Part shown: in pieces, positions 1-10,249 of the stretch
How positions within the stretch are numbered: position 1 is the first letter of the stretch
Layout of the letters: every line of letters starts with the position of its first letter
Source: Nansenia antarctica
Lineage: Eukaryota; Chordata; Actinopteri; Argentiniformes; Microstomatidae
Assembly (NCBI GenBank): GCA_963989245.1
Contig: OZ022346.1
Coordinates: 5,642,881 to 5,706,880, forward strand
Length of the DNA stretch: 64,000 nucleotides
Direction of reading: 5' to 3'
Program-made: the position numbers and the translations under genes
The notes under the pieces: model-generated
Told to the model about the DNA's origin: nothing
Seen by the model: the letters and a program-made list of their open reading frames with translations, nothing else
Databases searched by the model: none

Positions 1-2405
1 ACAGCCACCCCAACCACAGTCTGTTAGACCCCAGCCACCCCAACCACAGTCTGTTAGACCCCAGCCACCCCAACCATAGTCTGTTAGACCCCAGCCCCCC
101 CAACCACAGCCTGTTAGACCCCAGCCTCCCCAACCACAGTCTGTTAGACCCCAGCCCCCCCAACCACAGCCTGTTAGACCCCAGCCCCCCCAACCACAGT
201 CTGTTAGACCCCAGCCACCCCAACCACAGCCTGTTAGACCCCAGCCACCCCTACCACAGTCTGTTAGACCCCAACCACAGTCTGTTAGACCCCAGCCACC
301 CCAACCACAGTCTGTTAGACCCCAACCACAGTCTGTTAGACCCCAGCCACCCCAACCACAGTCTGTTAGACCCCAGCCACCCCAACCACAGTCTGTTAGA
401 CCCCAGCCACCCCAACCACAGTCTGTTAGACCCCAGCCACCCCAACCACAGTCTGTTAGACCCCAGCCACCCCAACCACAGTCTGTTAGACCCCAGCCAC
501 CCCAACCACAGTCTGTTAGACCCCAGCCACCCCAACCACAGTCTGTTAGACCCCAGCCCCCCCAACCACAGTCTGTTAGACCCCAGCCCCCCCAACCACA
601 GTCTGTTAGACCCCAACCACAGTCTGTTAGAACCCAGCCACCCCAACCACAGTCTGTTAGACCCCAGCCACCCCAACCACAGTCTGTTAGACCCCAGCCA
701 CCCCAACCACAGTCTGTTAGACCCCAGCCACCCCAACCACAGTCTGTTAGACCCCAGCCACCCCAACCACAGTCTGTTAGACCCCAGCCACCCCAACCAC
801 AGTCTGTTAGATCCCAGCCACCCCAACCACAGTCTGTTAGACCCCAGCCACCCCAACCACAGTCTGTTAGACCCCAGCCACCCCAACCACAGTCTGTTAG
901 ACCCCAGCCCCCCCAACCACAGCTTGTTAGACCCCAGCCCCCCCAGCCACAGTCTGTTAGACCCCAGCCACCCCAACCACAGTCTGTTAGACCCCAGCCA
1001 CCCCAACCACAGTCTGTTAGACTCCAGCCACCCCAACCACAGCCTGTTAGACCCCAGCCACCCCAACCACAGTCTGTTAGACCCCAGCCACCCCAACCAC
1101 AGCCTGTTAGACCCCAGCCCCCCCAACCACAGTCTGTTAGACCACAGCCACCCCAACCACAGTCTGTTAGACCCCAGCCACCCCAACCACAGTCTGTTAG
1201 ACCCCAGCCACCCCAACCATAGTCTGTTAGACCCCAGCCCCCCCAACCACAGCCTGTTAGACCCCAGCCTCCCCAACCACAGTCTGTTAGACCCCAGCCC
1301 CCCCAACCACAGCCTGTTAGACCCCAGCCCCCCCAACCACAGTCTGTTAGACCCCAGCCACCCCAACCACAGCCTGTTAGACCCCAGCCACCCCTACCAC
1401 AGTCTGTTAGACCCCAACCACAGTCTGTTAGACCCCAGCCACCCCAACCACAGTCTGTTAGACCCCAACCACAGTCTGTTAGACCCCAGCCACCCCAACC
1501 ACAGTCTGTTAGACCCCAGCCACCCCAACCACAGTCTGTTAGACCCCAGCCACCCCAACCACAGTCTGTTAGACCCCAGCCACCCCAACCACAGTCTGTT
1601 AGACCCCAGCCACCCCAACCACAGTCTGTTAGACCCCAGCCACCCCAACCACAGTCTGTTAGACCCCAGCCACCCCAACCACAGTCTGTTAGACCCCAGC
1701 CCCCCCAACCACAGTCTGTTAGACCCCAGCCCCCCCAACCACAGTCTGTTAGACCCCAACCACAGTCTGTTAGAACCCAGCCACCCCAACCACAGTCTGT
1801 TAGACCCCAGCCACCCCAACCACAGTCTGTTAGACCCCAGCCACCCCAACCACAGTCTGTTAGACCCCAGCCACCCCAACCACAGTCTGTTAGACCCCAG
1901 CCACCCCAACCACAGTCTGTTAGACCCCAGCCCCCCCCAACCACAGTCTGTTAGACCCCAGCCACCCCAACCACAGCCTGTTAGACCCCAGCCACCCCAA
2001 CCACAGTCTGTTAGACCCCAACCACAGTCTGTTAGACCCCAGCCACCCCAACCACAGTCTGTTAGACCCCAACCACAGTCTGTTAGACCCCAGCCACCCC
2101 AACCACAGTCTGTTAGACCCCAACCACAGTCTGTTAGACCCCAGCCACCCCAACCACAGTCTGTTAGACCCCAGCCACCCCAACCACAGTCTGTTAGACC
2201 CCAGCCACCCCAACCACAGTCTGTTAGACCCCAGCCACCCCAACCACAGTCTGTTAGACCCCAGCCACCCCAACCACAGTCTGTTAGACCCCAGCCCCCC
2301 CCAACCACAGTCTGTTAGACCCCAGCCACCCCAACCACAGCCTGTTAGACCCCAGCCACCCCAACCACAGTCTGTTAGACCCCAGCCCCCCCAACCACAG
2401 TCTGT
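1..2405. repeat. 30-bp minisatellite array with 16-bp short units
   Basis: About 80 head-to-tail copies of a 30-bp unit whose core reads CAACCACAGTCTGTTAGACC. Shortened 16-bp units, missing 14 bp, are interspersed. Rare variants (CATAGT at about 75 and again about 1218; runs of eight C near 1930 and 2295) recur at fixed offsets, so blocks of about 1.14 kb and 0.37 kb were themselves duplicated. Because 30 is a multiple of three, open frames appear on both strands; these are by-products, not genes. The array continues off the left edge. Confidence 0.97.
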
Positions 2406-2408
2406 TTG

Positions 2409-2780
2409 AACCAATGCCGTCCAAAAGACGAAGCCTCTTCCGGAGCCTCAGGGCCAAAACTCAGAGGCTAACAAACAGCTTCTTCCCCCAGGTGATCAGG
2501 CTCATTAACAAGCCCACTGTAATCAACTGACTATCTCCCCCTAGCTCACCCCTTGTGCATGGACTACAGCAACCCTAAGCTCAAGCCACCTTACCACTGT
2601 GAACTCGATTATCACTAGCGTGATAATACAGCGTAACCTGTTTTGTCTTACTTGCATTAATGCCACCTTATCTTGTACGATGCCTATTATGTTTTGCCTC
2701 CTATGGCCTGTACAACCGACACTTTGATCTTGAATTATGCTTGATTATGATTAATAATTAATATAAAAAGTCATATTATT
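2409..2780 (+). mobile_element. LINE 3' end fragment
   Basis: The plus strand encodes a short stretch resembling the C-terminus of fish non-LTR retrotransposon ORF2 (residues like KRRSLFRSLRAKTQRL, then NSFFPQVIRLIN and a stop near 2530), followed by an AT-rich 3' tail. It is 5'-truncated and directly abuts the minisatellite. Family not assigned. Confidence 0.55.
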
Positions 2781-2913
2781 ATTAATAACCCAAGGTCACT
2801 TTACAAGGGAATGGGACAAACAGAACAGAGCCAGAGAGACAAACACACAAAACAAGAAACAGTGAAACAGCGACTACAGGTTGAATGCAATGGTGAACAG
2901 GTGGGTTTTAAGG

Positions 2914-3406
2914 CAACCTGGTCTCACACGGCAGACTCCAAACGTCGAATTCCGACGTGTAGCTCGCAGGGGTGCGCCTGCTATGTGCGCCTGTCGGGGC
3001 TTCTCTCGGGATTATTCCATTTTGAATTGCACTTGCATTAATTAGTTAGGCCACATTTAGGGTTAGGGTTAAGGTTAGGGTTAGGGTTAGGGTTAGGGTT
3101 AGGGTTAGGGTTAGGGTTAAGGTTAGGGTTAAGGTTAGGGTTAGGGTTAGGGTTAGGGTTAAGGTTAGGGTTAAGGTTAGGGTTAGGGTTAGGGTAACCC
3201 TAACCCTCTCCGTTGGTTGTATCTCAAAATGTGGCCTAACTAATTAATGCAAATGCAATTCAAAATGGAATAATCCCGAGAGAAGCCCCGACAGGCGCAC
3301 ATAACAGGCGCACCCCTGCGCTTTCAAACGATCTCACGTCGGAATTCGACGTTTGGATGCGATGGAAAACGTCGAATTCTGCCGTCTGCCGTGTGAGACC
3401 AGGCTG
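2914..3406. mobile_element. Foldback (long inverted repeat) element with telomere-like core
   Basis: Two arms, about 2914-3057 and 3222-3406, are inverted copies. Both outer ends carry CCTGGTCTCACACGGCAGAC, and both arms share the stretches around TTCGACGT and GAAGCCCCGACAGGCGCAC. The right arm has about 60 bp more. A perfect 7-bp target duplication (TTTAAGG, 2907-2913 and 3407-3413) flanks it. No coding capacity is seen, so it is non-autonomous. The class is not certain; a hAT-like or other cut-and-paste origin would fit 7-8 bp duplications. Confidence 0.8.
3057..3207. repeat. Interstitial TTAGGG array
   Basis: About 23 vertebrate telomere repeats TTAGGG, with interspersed TTAAGG variants, end at a head-to-head switch to CCCTAA near 3196. 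The array sits exactly in the loop between the two arms of the foldback element, so it belongs to that element and is not a chromosome end. Confidence 0.95.
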
Positions 3407-3654
3407 TTTAAGGGCAGTTTGGAATATGTCCAGGGTTGGAGAGTCACGGATAGCCTCGGGTAGAGAGTTCCAGAGGTTCGGGGACATATCGCCTTATGTC
3501 TTGTGCTGCAATGCAATGTCAGGATCCGAAGCCTAATAATTTCACTCTGTTACACTTGTGTAATGTGATGTAATAAATACACTTGAAACTTGTTCCTAAT
3601 AAAGTGTCTGGTGAGTGTATATAGTGAGTGTAATATATATATATATATATATAT

Positions 3655-5418
3655 CAGGGTTTCCGTTAGAAAAAATTGCCGCCGGACATCGTGTCCGGGA
3701 AGATTTCGATTTACCGGACAAACGTGATATATTCCGGTCATCATATTAAAATATAATAATAAAAAAAAAAAAAATCTAAATCATAATTTTTCCCCCCAAA
3801 TCTAATATAGCTGTTTGTCGCGGTGATTACTGTTGTGTAGCGGCCTATATATGCCATTTAATGTCTATTTCTCATCCGATACGATTAGATGCGAGCTATA
3901 TAATATATAATAATATAACATGATTCGCATGCGCGCTATGCCATTATGTCCAGCGCTGAACGGGCGCCTCACTGGGAACTGAACAGACAGCATCGATCAA
4001 TGAACGGACTCCACATTACGTTAACTGAAGTTTGTTAAATTGTTTGGGATTAATGTGAGTTTTCTATTTTCTCTTTCCAGTTTTACCCTTTTTTTATCAA
4101 TAAAACAACGTCATTTCTATAACCAGGTCTCGCTGGTTGGGAAGGCATTTCGTTTAGCTGCCTGTCAAATCATACTTAATCGGACTCGGGAGTATGACAA
4201 TGAGGAGAACATAACTGTTTATTGAGAAACAATAGGCAGGCTGGGATACGTATATAAAGAAATACCACAATGTCTAGATGTATAACATTTTATTGAACAG
4301 TGCAAGCATGTAGGCTTCTGGCGTGACATCGTACCCCTAACGTTCTTAGGGCTTGTTTGAAAAGCTTGTTAAAGCTTTCACCACTGAGCTGGCTGATATG
4401 TTACGCAACGGAACAGCTTCGGGAAAACGAGTAGCAGCGCACATAATAGTGAGCAAATACTGACTTCCACTTTTAGTCCTAGGCAAAGGTCCAACACAAT
4501 CAATTATTACACGTTCAAATGGCTCCCCTATAGCAGGAATGGGATGCAATGGTGCGGGTGGAATGGATTGATTAGGCTTACCCGCCATCTGACAAGTATG
4601 GCAACAGCGGCAGTGCTTGGCAACATCCGCCTTCAGTCCGGGCCAAAAGAAATGTTTCAATATCAGCTGATAAGTTTGAGTTATACCTAAATGTCCTGAC
4701 CACTGGCTCTCATGTGCTATAGATAACACCTGTTGTCTATAACCCACAGGCACAACCACTTGTTTTACAGTATTCCACTCACAACCATTTGCATTAGGAG
4801 GAGACCATTTACGCATTAATATCCCATCGTTAAGGAAATAAACTACGTTGCCCCCTATTTCAGATTCCTCACTAGCTGCATGTAAAAAACATTTGTTTAA
4901 TGACTGATCAGCTACTTGAGCGACACGCAATCGCTCGCCGGTTACAGGCAGAGATAGGCTGTCAGCGGATGGTATGGTAGGACTCGGGGAGGATGGTAAC
5001 TCTACCACTTTCTCCCTGGGAGAAGCTGAAACAATCGGGTTCTCATCCCTTTCAGAAAAGGCTTGCATAATCACACTATCACAGAGAGAAACATCGCTAT
5101 CCTCCTCTCTCCTCTCTCGATTGTGCACGAGTTATAGCGCACACCGGAAACAACCGCTGTTTCGCATAGGCAGCCTACACATTAGGAGTCATCATCATGC
5201 CGGTGTCAAATCATATCATAATAAAATAAATACATAGCCTATATATTCGTCTTTTTTAAAATAGAAGGAATCAGAATGTGAACTTTAGCGAATTGTATTC
5301 AAATTGTGCTTAGAGGGAATTATTTTCACCGGACATTTATGTCCGACGAGTTTTCAATTTGTCGGACTTCAACAAATTTTACCGGACAAAGACCGGTAAT
5401 TACCGGTTAACGGAAACC

Positions 5419-5421
<3 letters not shown>
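3655..5421. mobile_element. Non-autonomous hAT element carrying gypsy sequence
   Basis: Terminal inverted repeats CAGGGTTTCCGTTA (3655) and its complement (ending 5421) are flanked by TATA-rich 8-bp repeats that fit a hAT target duplication. Subterminal regions hold repeated CCGGACA motifs. Both flanks match, in opposite orientation, the element at 51513-53430, which keeps hAT transposase remains. Here the transposase part (roughly 4327-5150) is replaced by a fragment of gypsy integrase. Confidence 0.8.
4346..5128 (-). pseudogene. Ty3/gypsy integrase fragment (260 codons)
   Basis: An uninterrupted 260-codon frame encodes the N-terminal part of a retrotransposon integrase. The HHCC zinc motif is present (HESQWSGHLG, then CRCCHTCQ), followed by the start of the catalytic core with its first aspartate in VIIDCVGPLP. 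The frame stops after the first core strand, before the second Asp and the Glu, so it cannot be catalytic. The first 60 or so residues are Ser/Glu-rich and not recognised. It lies wholly inside a hAT-type element, between terminal sequences shared with a related copy that lacks it. Either a gypsy copy inserted and was trimmed, or the hAT captured it. An intact frame in an old fragment could mean it is recent. Confidence 0.8.
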
Positions 5422-5454
<33 letters not shown>

Positions 5455-5489
5455 GAGTGTAATACTGTACCTACACAATGCAGATCAGC

Positions 5490-5712
5490 GGTATGGAAGC
5501 CAAGACCCTAGAGGGCACTTCTTTTTTTAACCTACACAGAAAAACTGCAAAACAGCTTTATACTATCTTATCCTGAAGTGATTTTGAAAATGTAAGGATA
5601 CTGGGTGGTAGAACGCACATATCTTGGAAAGTCATGAAAGGAGGGTCTTGAAATTTGATCAAGTGGAAAGATAGAACATTTTTTAACTCACAGGGGTCAC
5701 CGTTCTCTTCTC
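5490..5712. mobile_element. Degraded piggyBac-type MITE fragment
   Basis: Diverged copy of the internal part of the element at 23476-23769: shared stretches include TAGAGGGCACTTCTT, ACAGAAAAACTG and CTCACAGGGGTCACC. Both ends are missing and it runs directly into Tc1 sequence. Confidence 0.55.
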
Positions 5713-6790
5713 GTGTTAATCAGAAGAGTAGCCCAAGAGCCAAGGACCACTCCAGCAGAGCTCCAGAAAGACCTGGAAGCAGCGGGTACAGTTGTCACAA
5801 AGAAAACAATAGGCGGGGACAGAGCCTTCAGTGTGGCAGCTCCCACCCTCTGGAACTCTCTGCCCACAGTGATCCGCAACGCCCCCTACCCTGGACACCT
5901 TCAAGTCAGCCCTCAAAACCCACCTGTTCACCAAGGCCTTACGCCCCTAGTTTAGTTTTTTCGCTCTCGCTGTCTCTGTGTTTTCCGTTTTGTCTGTCTT
6001 TGTCTAGACTTTCTTTCTGTAAAGTCTGCGACGCGTCCTTGGGTTTGTGAAAGGCTAGATATAATAAGATATTATTATTATTATTATTATTAATAATAAT
6101 AATTCATTACTGAAGAAAAAGGAAAGTTGAAGGTTGTTTTCTTTGTTTTCTATAGAACAATTGGAAAAGCCTGTAGATTACTGGGAGAATGTAGTCTGGT
6201 CAAACGAGACAGACATTGACCTTCTCTGCAACAATACAATGCGCCATGTTTGGAGGAGAATGGATCTGCATATGATCCTATAACTACCATGCCTACAGTG
6301 AAGGTCGGAGGTGGAAACATCATGGTATGGGGCTGTTTCCTTCACATGGTACTGGTGGAATCCAAATGATCAAAGAGAAGATGAATGGAGCCATGTACCA
6401 GGAAATTCTTGGGAAGAATCTGTTGCCATCCTTCAGGATGATGAAGATGACAACGATCCAAAACATACTGCAGAGGACTCTCAAATGGTTCCACAGGAAG
6501 AAAATAGAGGTGTTGGAGTTAAATCCAATAGAACATTTGTGGAAGGAACCGAAGATCAAGATTCACCAGCGGTCCCCACAAAATCTTCCGGATTTAAAGA
6601 CTGTCTGTGTTAAAGAATGAGCCAAAATCCCATCTGATCACTGTGAGAGATGTGGTTTTCCATACAGGAATCGTCTTGAAGCTGTCATTGGAAACAAAGG
6701 CTTCTCCTCCGAGTATTAAATACATTTCAGTTACTGCGTTCAATACTTTGTTCCTGTGCCATACCACTTTATTGCACATAACGTTTTTCT
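5713..6790 (+). pseudogene. Tc1-like transposase remnant, split by a LINE tail
   Basis: 5713-5815 encodes the Tc1 N-terminal region (RRVAQEPRTTPAELQKDLEA). After an inserted LINE piece the transposase resumes at about 6150 (ENVVWSNETD, then MVWGCF-like residues, NDPKHTA and NPIEHLW), but across different frames with stops. The DD34E triad cannot be read in one frame. No intact terminal repeats were found. Confidence 0.8.
5816..6112 (+). mobile_element. LINE 3' end inserted in Tc1
   Basis: Encodes GDRAFSVAAPTLWNSLPTVI and following residues, the common ORF2 C-terminus of the LINE family also present at 21.6-22.8 kb, followed by a 3' tail ending in ATT/AAT repeats. It interrupts the Tc1 frame. 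Confidence 0.75.
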
Positions 6791-7008
6791 ATGGATTGGA
6801 GTTTTCCAATTTGGTTAGCTGTGGAGTTTTATTGAGTTAATACCAATGTCTGGCCTAAATTGCATGTGAATAGCTGCAATGAAGATATTATTGATTTCAA
6901 ACGTTGAATACTTTCCCCCAATGTATATTCTGCCTGTATATCCTGTCGTACAATGCAGGTCAGCAAGATCTTCCAACCCCTGGGTCCCCTCCCTCCTCCC
7001 TCCTACCT

Positions 7009-7350
7009 CCCACCCCCCCCCCCCCCTCCCCTCGCCCCATGCCTCCCCCAGGCCCCCACTAGTGGTGTTACAAGCATGGAACTAACAGAGAGAGTAGGAG
7101 CGTGTGTGTATGTGTGTGTGTGTGTGTGTGTGAACTTACAGGGAGAGTAGGAACGTGTGTGTGTGTATGTGTGTGTAAGTGTGTATGTGTGTGTAAGTGT
7201 GTATGTGTGTGTGTGTATGTGTGTATGTGTGTATGTGTGTGTGTGTGTGTGCATATGTGTGTATGTGTGTGTGTGAGTATGTGTGTATGTGTGTGTGTGT
7301 ATGTGTGTATGTGTGTGTGTGTGTGTATGTGTGTGTATGTGCGTCTGTCT
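7009..7350. repeat. C-rich tract and (GT)n arrays
   Basis: A run of about 17 C at 7011-7027 lies in CCTCCC-rich DNA. Two (GT)n blocks with GTAT/GTAA interruptions follow, at about 7096-7133 and 7157-7350. Cys/Val-rich and Thr/His-rich open frames here are microsatellite artefacts. Confidence 0.95.
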
Positions 7351-7630
7351 GTAAACGTTCAACACTACCAACACTCCAGCCCCAAGTTTCTTCCGGAACT
7401 TTATTTTTTGTTGTTGTTTTCTACCAGATGAGAACCTCTGACATCCTGTCTGCCGTTGCCTAGCAACCCAGAGCACCAACAGATCACAGCAGAAGACAAG
7501 CCCACGAGGTGATGATTATGAGCAAAGAAAACAGTTTTATTTCATATCAACTGCAAGTTTGGTGGTGTTTCAAAAATATACCAGCGTAAACGCACACTAC
7601 TGTCTGTTGATGATGATGTCACCGGTGATG

Positions 7631-7774
7631 TCACAGAGACCTGTCAGAGTAGTCATCGGAGAAGTCTCTCTCGTCGTAGCTGTTGTGCATGTTGGAGTAG
7701 TCATCGTAGTCATCGGAGAAGTCTCTCTCGTCGTAGCTGCTGTGCATGTCGGAGGGCATGGGGGAGGGGCCAGG
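7631..7774 (-). CDS. Terminal coding exon of an unidentified single-pass membrane protein
   Basis: Minus-strand exon with acceptor CCCCCCTCCCCCAG before 7774 and stop TGA at 7633-7631. It encodes 47 residues beginning PGPSPMPSD. Two near-identical acidic, tyrosine-rich repeats follow, each reading SYDERDFSDDY, preceded by DMHS and NMHN, and the tail ends SDRSL. It joins in phase 0 with the exon at 8434-8597, so it would be the cytoplasmic tail. The tandem tyrosine motifs could be phosphorylation or adaptor sites, which is inference. The family is not recognised. The intron between the exons is nearly all CT repeat. Confidence 0.5.
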   Translation of the reverse strand, partial: PGPSPMPSDMHSSYDERDFSDDYDDYSNMHNSYDERDFSDDYSDRSL

Positions 7775-7852
7775 CTGGGGGAGGGGGGGTGGGGGGGGTC
7801 AGAGGTCAATTGGACGTTCTGAATGTCATCAGTGAATTGTTACTGCTGGGTC

Positions 7853-7856
<4 letters not shown>

Positions 7857-7941
<85 letters not shown>

Positions 7942-8430
7942 TCCTCTTTCTCGCCCTCCTCTCTCTCCCTATCTATCCCCCTCTCTCTCCCTCCCCTGTC
8001 TCTCTATCTCCCTCCTCTCACTTTCTCTCTCCCTCCTCTCTCTCTCTCTCCCCCTCCCTCCTCTCTCTCTCCCTCCTCTCTCTCTATCTCCCTCCTCTCT
8101 CTCTCTCTCCCTATCCCTCCTCTCTCTCTATCTCCCTCTCTCTCCCTCCTCTCTCTCTCCCTCCTCTCTCTCTATCTCCCTCCTCTCTCTCTCCCTCCTC
8201 TCCCTCCTCTCCCTCCTCTCTCTCTATCTCCCTCCTCTCTCTCTCTCTCCCTATCCCTCCTCTCTCTCTATCTCCCTCCTCTCTCTCTCTCTCCCTATCC
8301 CTCCTCTCTCTCTATCTCCCTCCTCTCCCTCCTCTCTCTCTAACTTCCTCCTCTCTCTCCCTCCTCCCCCTCTCTCTCTCTCCCTCCTCTCTCTCCCTCT
8401 CTCCCTCCTCCTCTCCTCTCCTCCATCAGT
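7857..8430. repeat. (CT)n / (CCTCCTCTCTCT)n polypyrimidine tract, about 570 bp
   Basis: Uninterrupted CT dinucleotides to about 7939, then compound CTCTCC/CTATCTCC/CCTCCT units to about 8430. Purine/pyrimidine asymmetry is complete over more than 500 bp, so triplex formation is possible. It fills the intron of the unidentified minus-strand gene. Ser/Leu-rich open frames are artefacts. Confidence 0.95.
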
Positions 8431-8433
8431 TAC

Positions 8434-8597
8434 CTGGTTGTGTTCATCCCCTCTACGGCTCCTGTTGGTTCTGAAGTGGACCAGGCAGAACGCGACCAGG
8501 CAGAACGCGACCAGGACCCAGAGCAGACAGGACCAGTCCTGGACCAGCCAGGAGGTGGCCTCACTCTGGACATCCTGGGCGGGCCGCGAGTTTAGTC
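8434..8597 (-). CDS. Transmembrane exon of the same unidentified gene
   Basis: Acceptor CTGTCTCGTCCAG before 8597 and donor CAG|GTAACTG after 8434. The 164-bp exon has two leading bases and 54 codons. It encodes a short extracellular-like stretch (SRPAQDVQSEATSWL), a hydrophobic helix WSCLLWVLVAFCLVAFCLVHF, then a basic stop-transfer segment RTNRSRR. This suggests type I topology with a cytoplasmic C-terminus. Part of the helix is coded by a perfect 15-bp tandem duplication (VAFCL twice). Upstream exons were not found to the right, where LINE and Tc1 remains lie. Identity unknown; open phase, good splice sites and a sensible topology support a real gene. Confidence 0.5.
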
Positions 8598-8734
8598 CTG
8601 GACGAGACAGGAAACAGGTTCAACTCTATATTCAACTGAAATCTATACAGTAGAGGCTCAATTGACATTAAAACAAAAATCTTTTGAATTCACGATTGAA
8701 GCATTTAGAACCATATCCCCCATCACCAAAAGAC

Positions 8735-8832
8735 ACACCTGTACAGTTTCAACCTGAGGAATAACCATCTGAACCTTTATATACACCTGTACAGTTTCAA
8801 CCTGAGGAATAACCATCTGAACCTTTATATAC
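8735..8832. repeat. 48-bp tandem duplication
   Basis: Two perfect adjacent copies of a 48-bp unit starting CACCTGTACAGTTTCAACCT. No other feature was seen between 8600 and 9200. Confidence 0.9.
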
Positions 8833-9224
8833 ACCACAAACAACTGTCTGGTTTTGTAGTTGAGTTTCATAAATACCTGCTGTATCTGAATCAGTCTGGA
8901 ATTTCAGTTTCAAGAGGTATCTGTCTCCAAGTGGTTGATTTTGCGCCATTGTTTTCTAAAATAACATCCTTGTCGACTTCACCATGCAAAGTAAACATTG
9001 GAAATGATTTGGAATGTTCTACTTTTGCCAGTTGCCTTTCAAAAGATGCATTCTGTTGGAAACCATACACATTCTAATGATAGGCCAACATTCTGAATTC
9101 TGATACATCTGATACATCTGACATCACATTGTTCACCCTTGATTCCTTGCCACTAGGTGGATGTTTGACACAGATGTTGTGCATTGGCTAAATCAAGTGA
9201 TGTTGTTTGAACCCTTTACACCAC

Positions 9225-9350
9225 TACATTCACTTGTCTGCTTTATGCCTGAAGAAGGTCAATGACCGAAAGCTCGCAATAAAACAATGTTTTTGCACAG
9301 TGTTTGAGTGTGCGGATGCTGTTATTTTATAACACATTGTTTTCTCAAAT
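9225..9350 (+). repeat. Retroposon 3' tail-like segment
   Basis: Contains GCCTGAAGAAGGTCAATGAC and CCGAAAGCTCGCAATAAAAC, a motif common at the 3' ends of fish retroposons. A related tail is at about 15430-15555. Assignment is from memory of the motif and is tentative. Confidence 0.4.
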
Positions 9351-9611
9351 GCATTCTAACATGTTCACATCTTGTATTAAAAGGCTGATATACTAAATGC
9401 TCTGTTGTACAACATGGCACAGCTTCAACAGTCATGTCAATACCTTGTGAATTCAGTACATGGTATTAGGTGTGTTCTTGATTCTGCTCATGATGTAGCA
9501 ACCAAATGATTGAGTCATCAGTCATGATTGAGAATCTTTGAAAAATCTCCTTTCACCAAATTAAAAAGAGATACCTCAAATAGAGTAGGATTTCTATCTC
9601 TCTCTCTCAGT

Positions 9612-9617
9612 GTGTGC

Positions 9618-9674
<57 letters not shown>
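9612..9674. repeat. (GT)n microsatellite
   Basis: About 30 GT units, preceded by CTCTCTCT. From 9675 to 10250 no gene or known repeat is recognised. Confidence 0.95.
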
Positions 9675-9677
<3 letters not shown>

Positions 9678-10249
9678 AACAGAGATAGGTATATCTGTTG
9701 GGTGGTGGGGTGGGGTGGGGCAGGTGAGAGAGGTGTATGCTGGGATGCTGGTAATAAAACAAGGTGAGAAAGGAGAGGGGTGTGTGGAGGAGAGGTATAG
9801 TACAGTATGAAGGGGGAGGAAGGAAGGCGTCCATAGGGCTGTGTAATGACACGTTTGGGCCAGAGCTTTAATTCTCTGTGTATTACCCACCAGGTGCCTG
9901 ATAGGGGTATAAAAACAGGGGAGGGCCCCCGAGCCACACAGCCCTACATCTCCATAGGCCATAATAACACAGTGCACCCATCAAAACAGCAGATAAACGC
10001 AGGGTACTTATTAAAGCTGCCAGCAGTGATAAGCCTTAGTGTGGTATGCTCTGCTCTCCCCCCCCTCCTCGAGTATTCTGTGTGAGGTTACTTCCGTCAT
10101 TCTGGCAAAAAAGACAGCAACAATAGCATTACACGCATCCAGCTGACCCTGAACAGCTGATCTTACCAAGACTTACCAACCAGCCAGAAAACACTGCTCC
10201 CTTTCCCCTCTCTTTCCCACAGGTGGAGAGGACAGCTCGATCCTATCAA

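Larger units (their letters stand above)
2790..3500 (-). mobile_element. LINE ORF2 3' fragment, split by a foldback insertion
   Basis: Read on the minus strand, 3490-3407 encodes PNLWNSLPEAIRDSPTLD followed by IFQTALK, the usual C-terminal motif of fish LINE ORF2. The frame resumes at 2913 as THLFTIAF and a stop. Removing 2914-3406 and one copy of CCTTAAA restores TALKTHL, so the foldback element inserted into a formerly continuous LINE. Confidence 0.75.

Noticed and set aside
251..2414. Long open frames on both strands (up to 464 codons) in the 30-bp repeat
   Set aside because: The unit is a multiple of three and free of stops, so any frame is open; there are no domains and both strands are equally open.
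3057..3207. Chromosome end
   Set aside because: The TTAGGG run is about 150 bp, lies inside a foldback transposon and has normal sequence on both sides.
4346..5128. Domesticated host integrase gene
   Set aside because: Truncated before the second catalytic Asp, lies inside a hAT element, and has no promoter or exon structure; a fragment is the simpler view.
8434..8597. Membership of the transmembrane exon in ROCK2
   Set aside because: ROCK2 ends with a stop in the exon at 17941 that fits the known C-terminus, and ROCK2 has no membrane segment.
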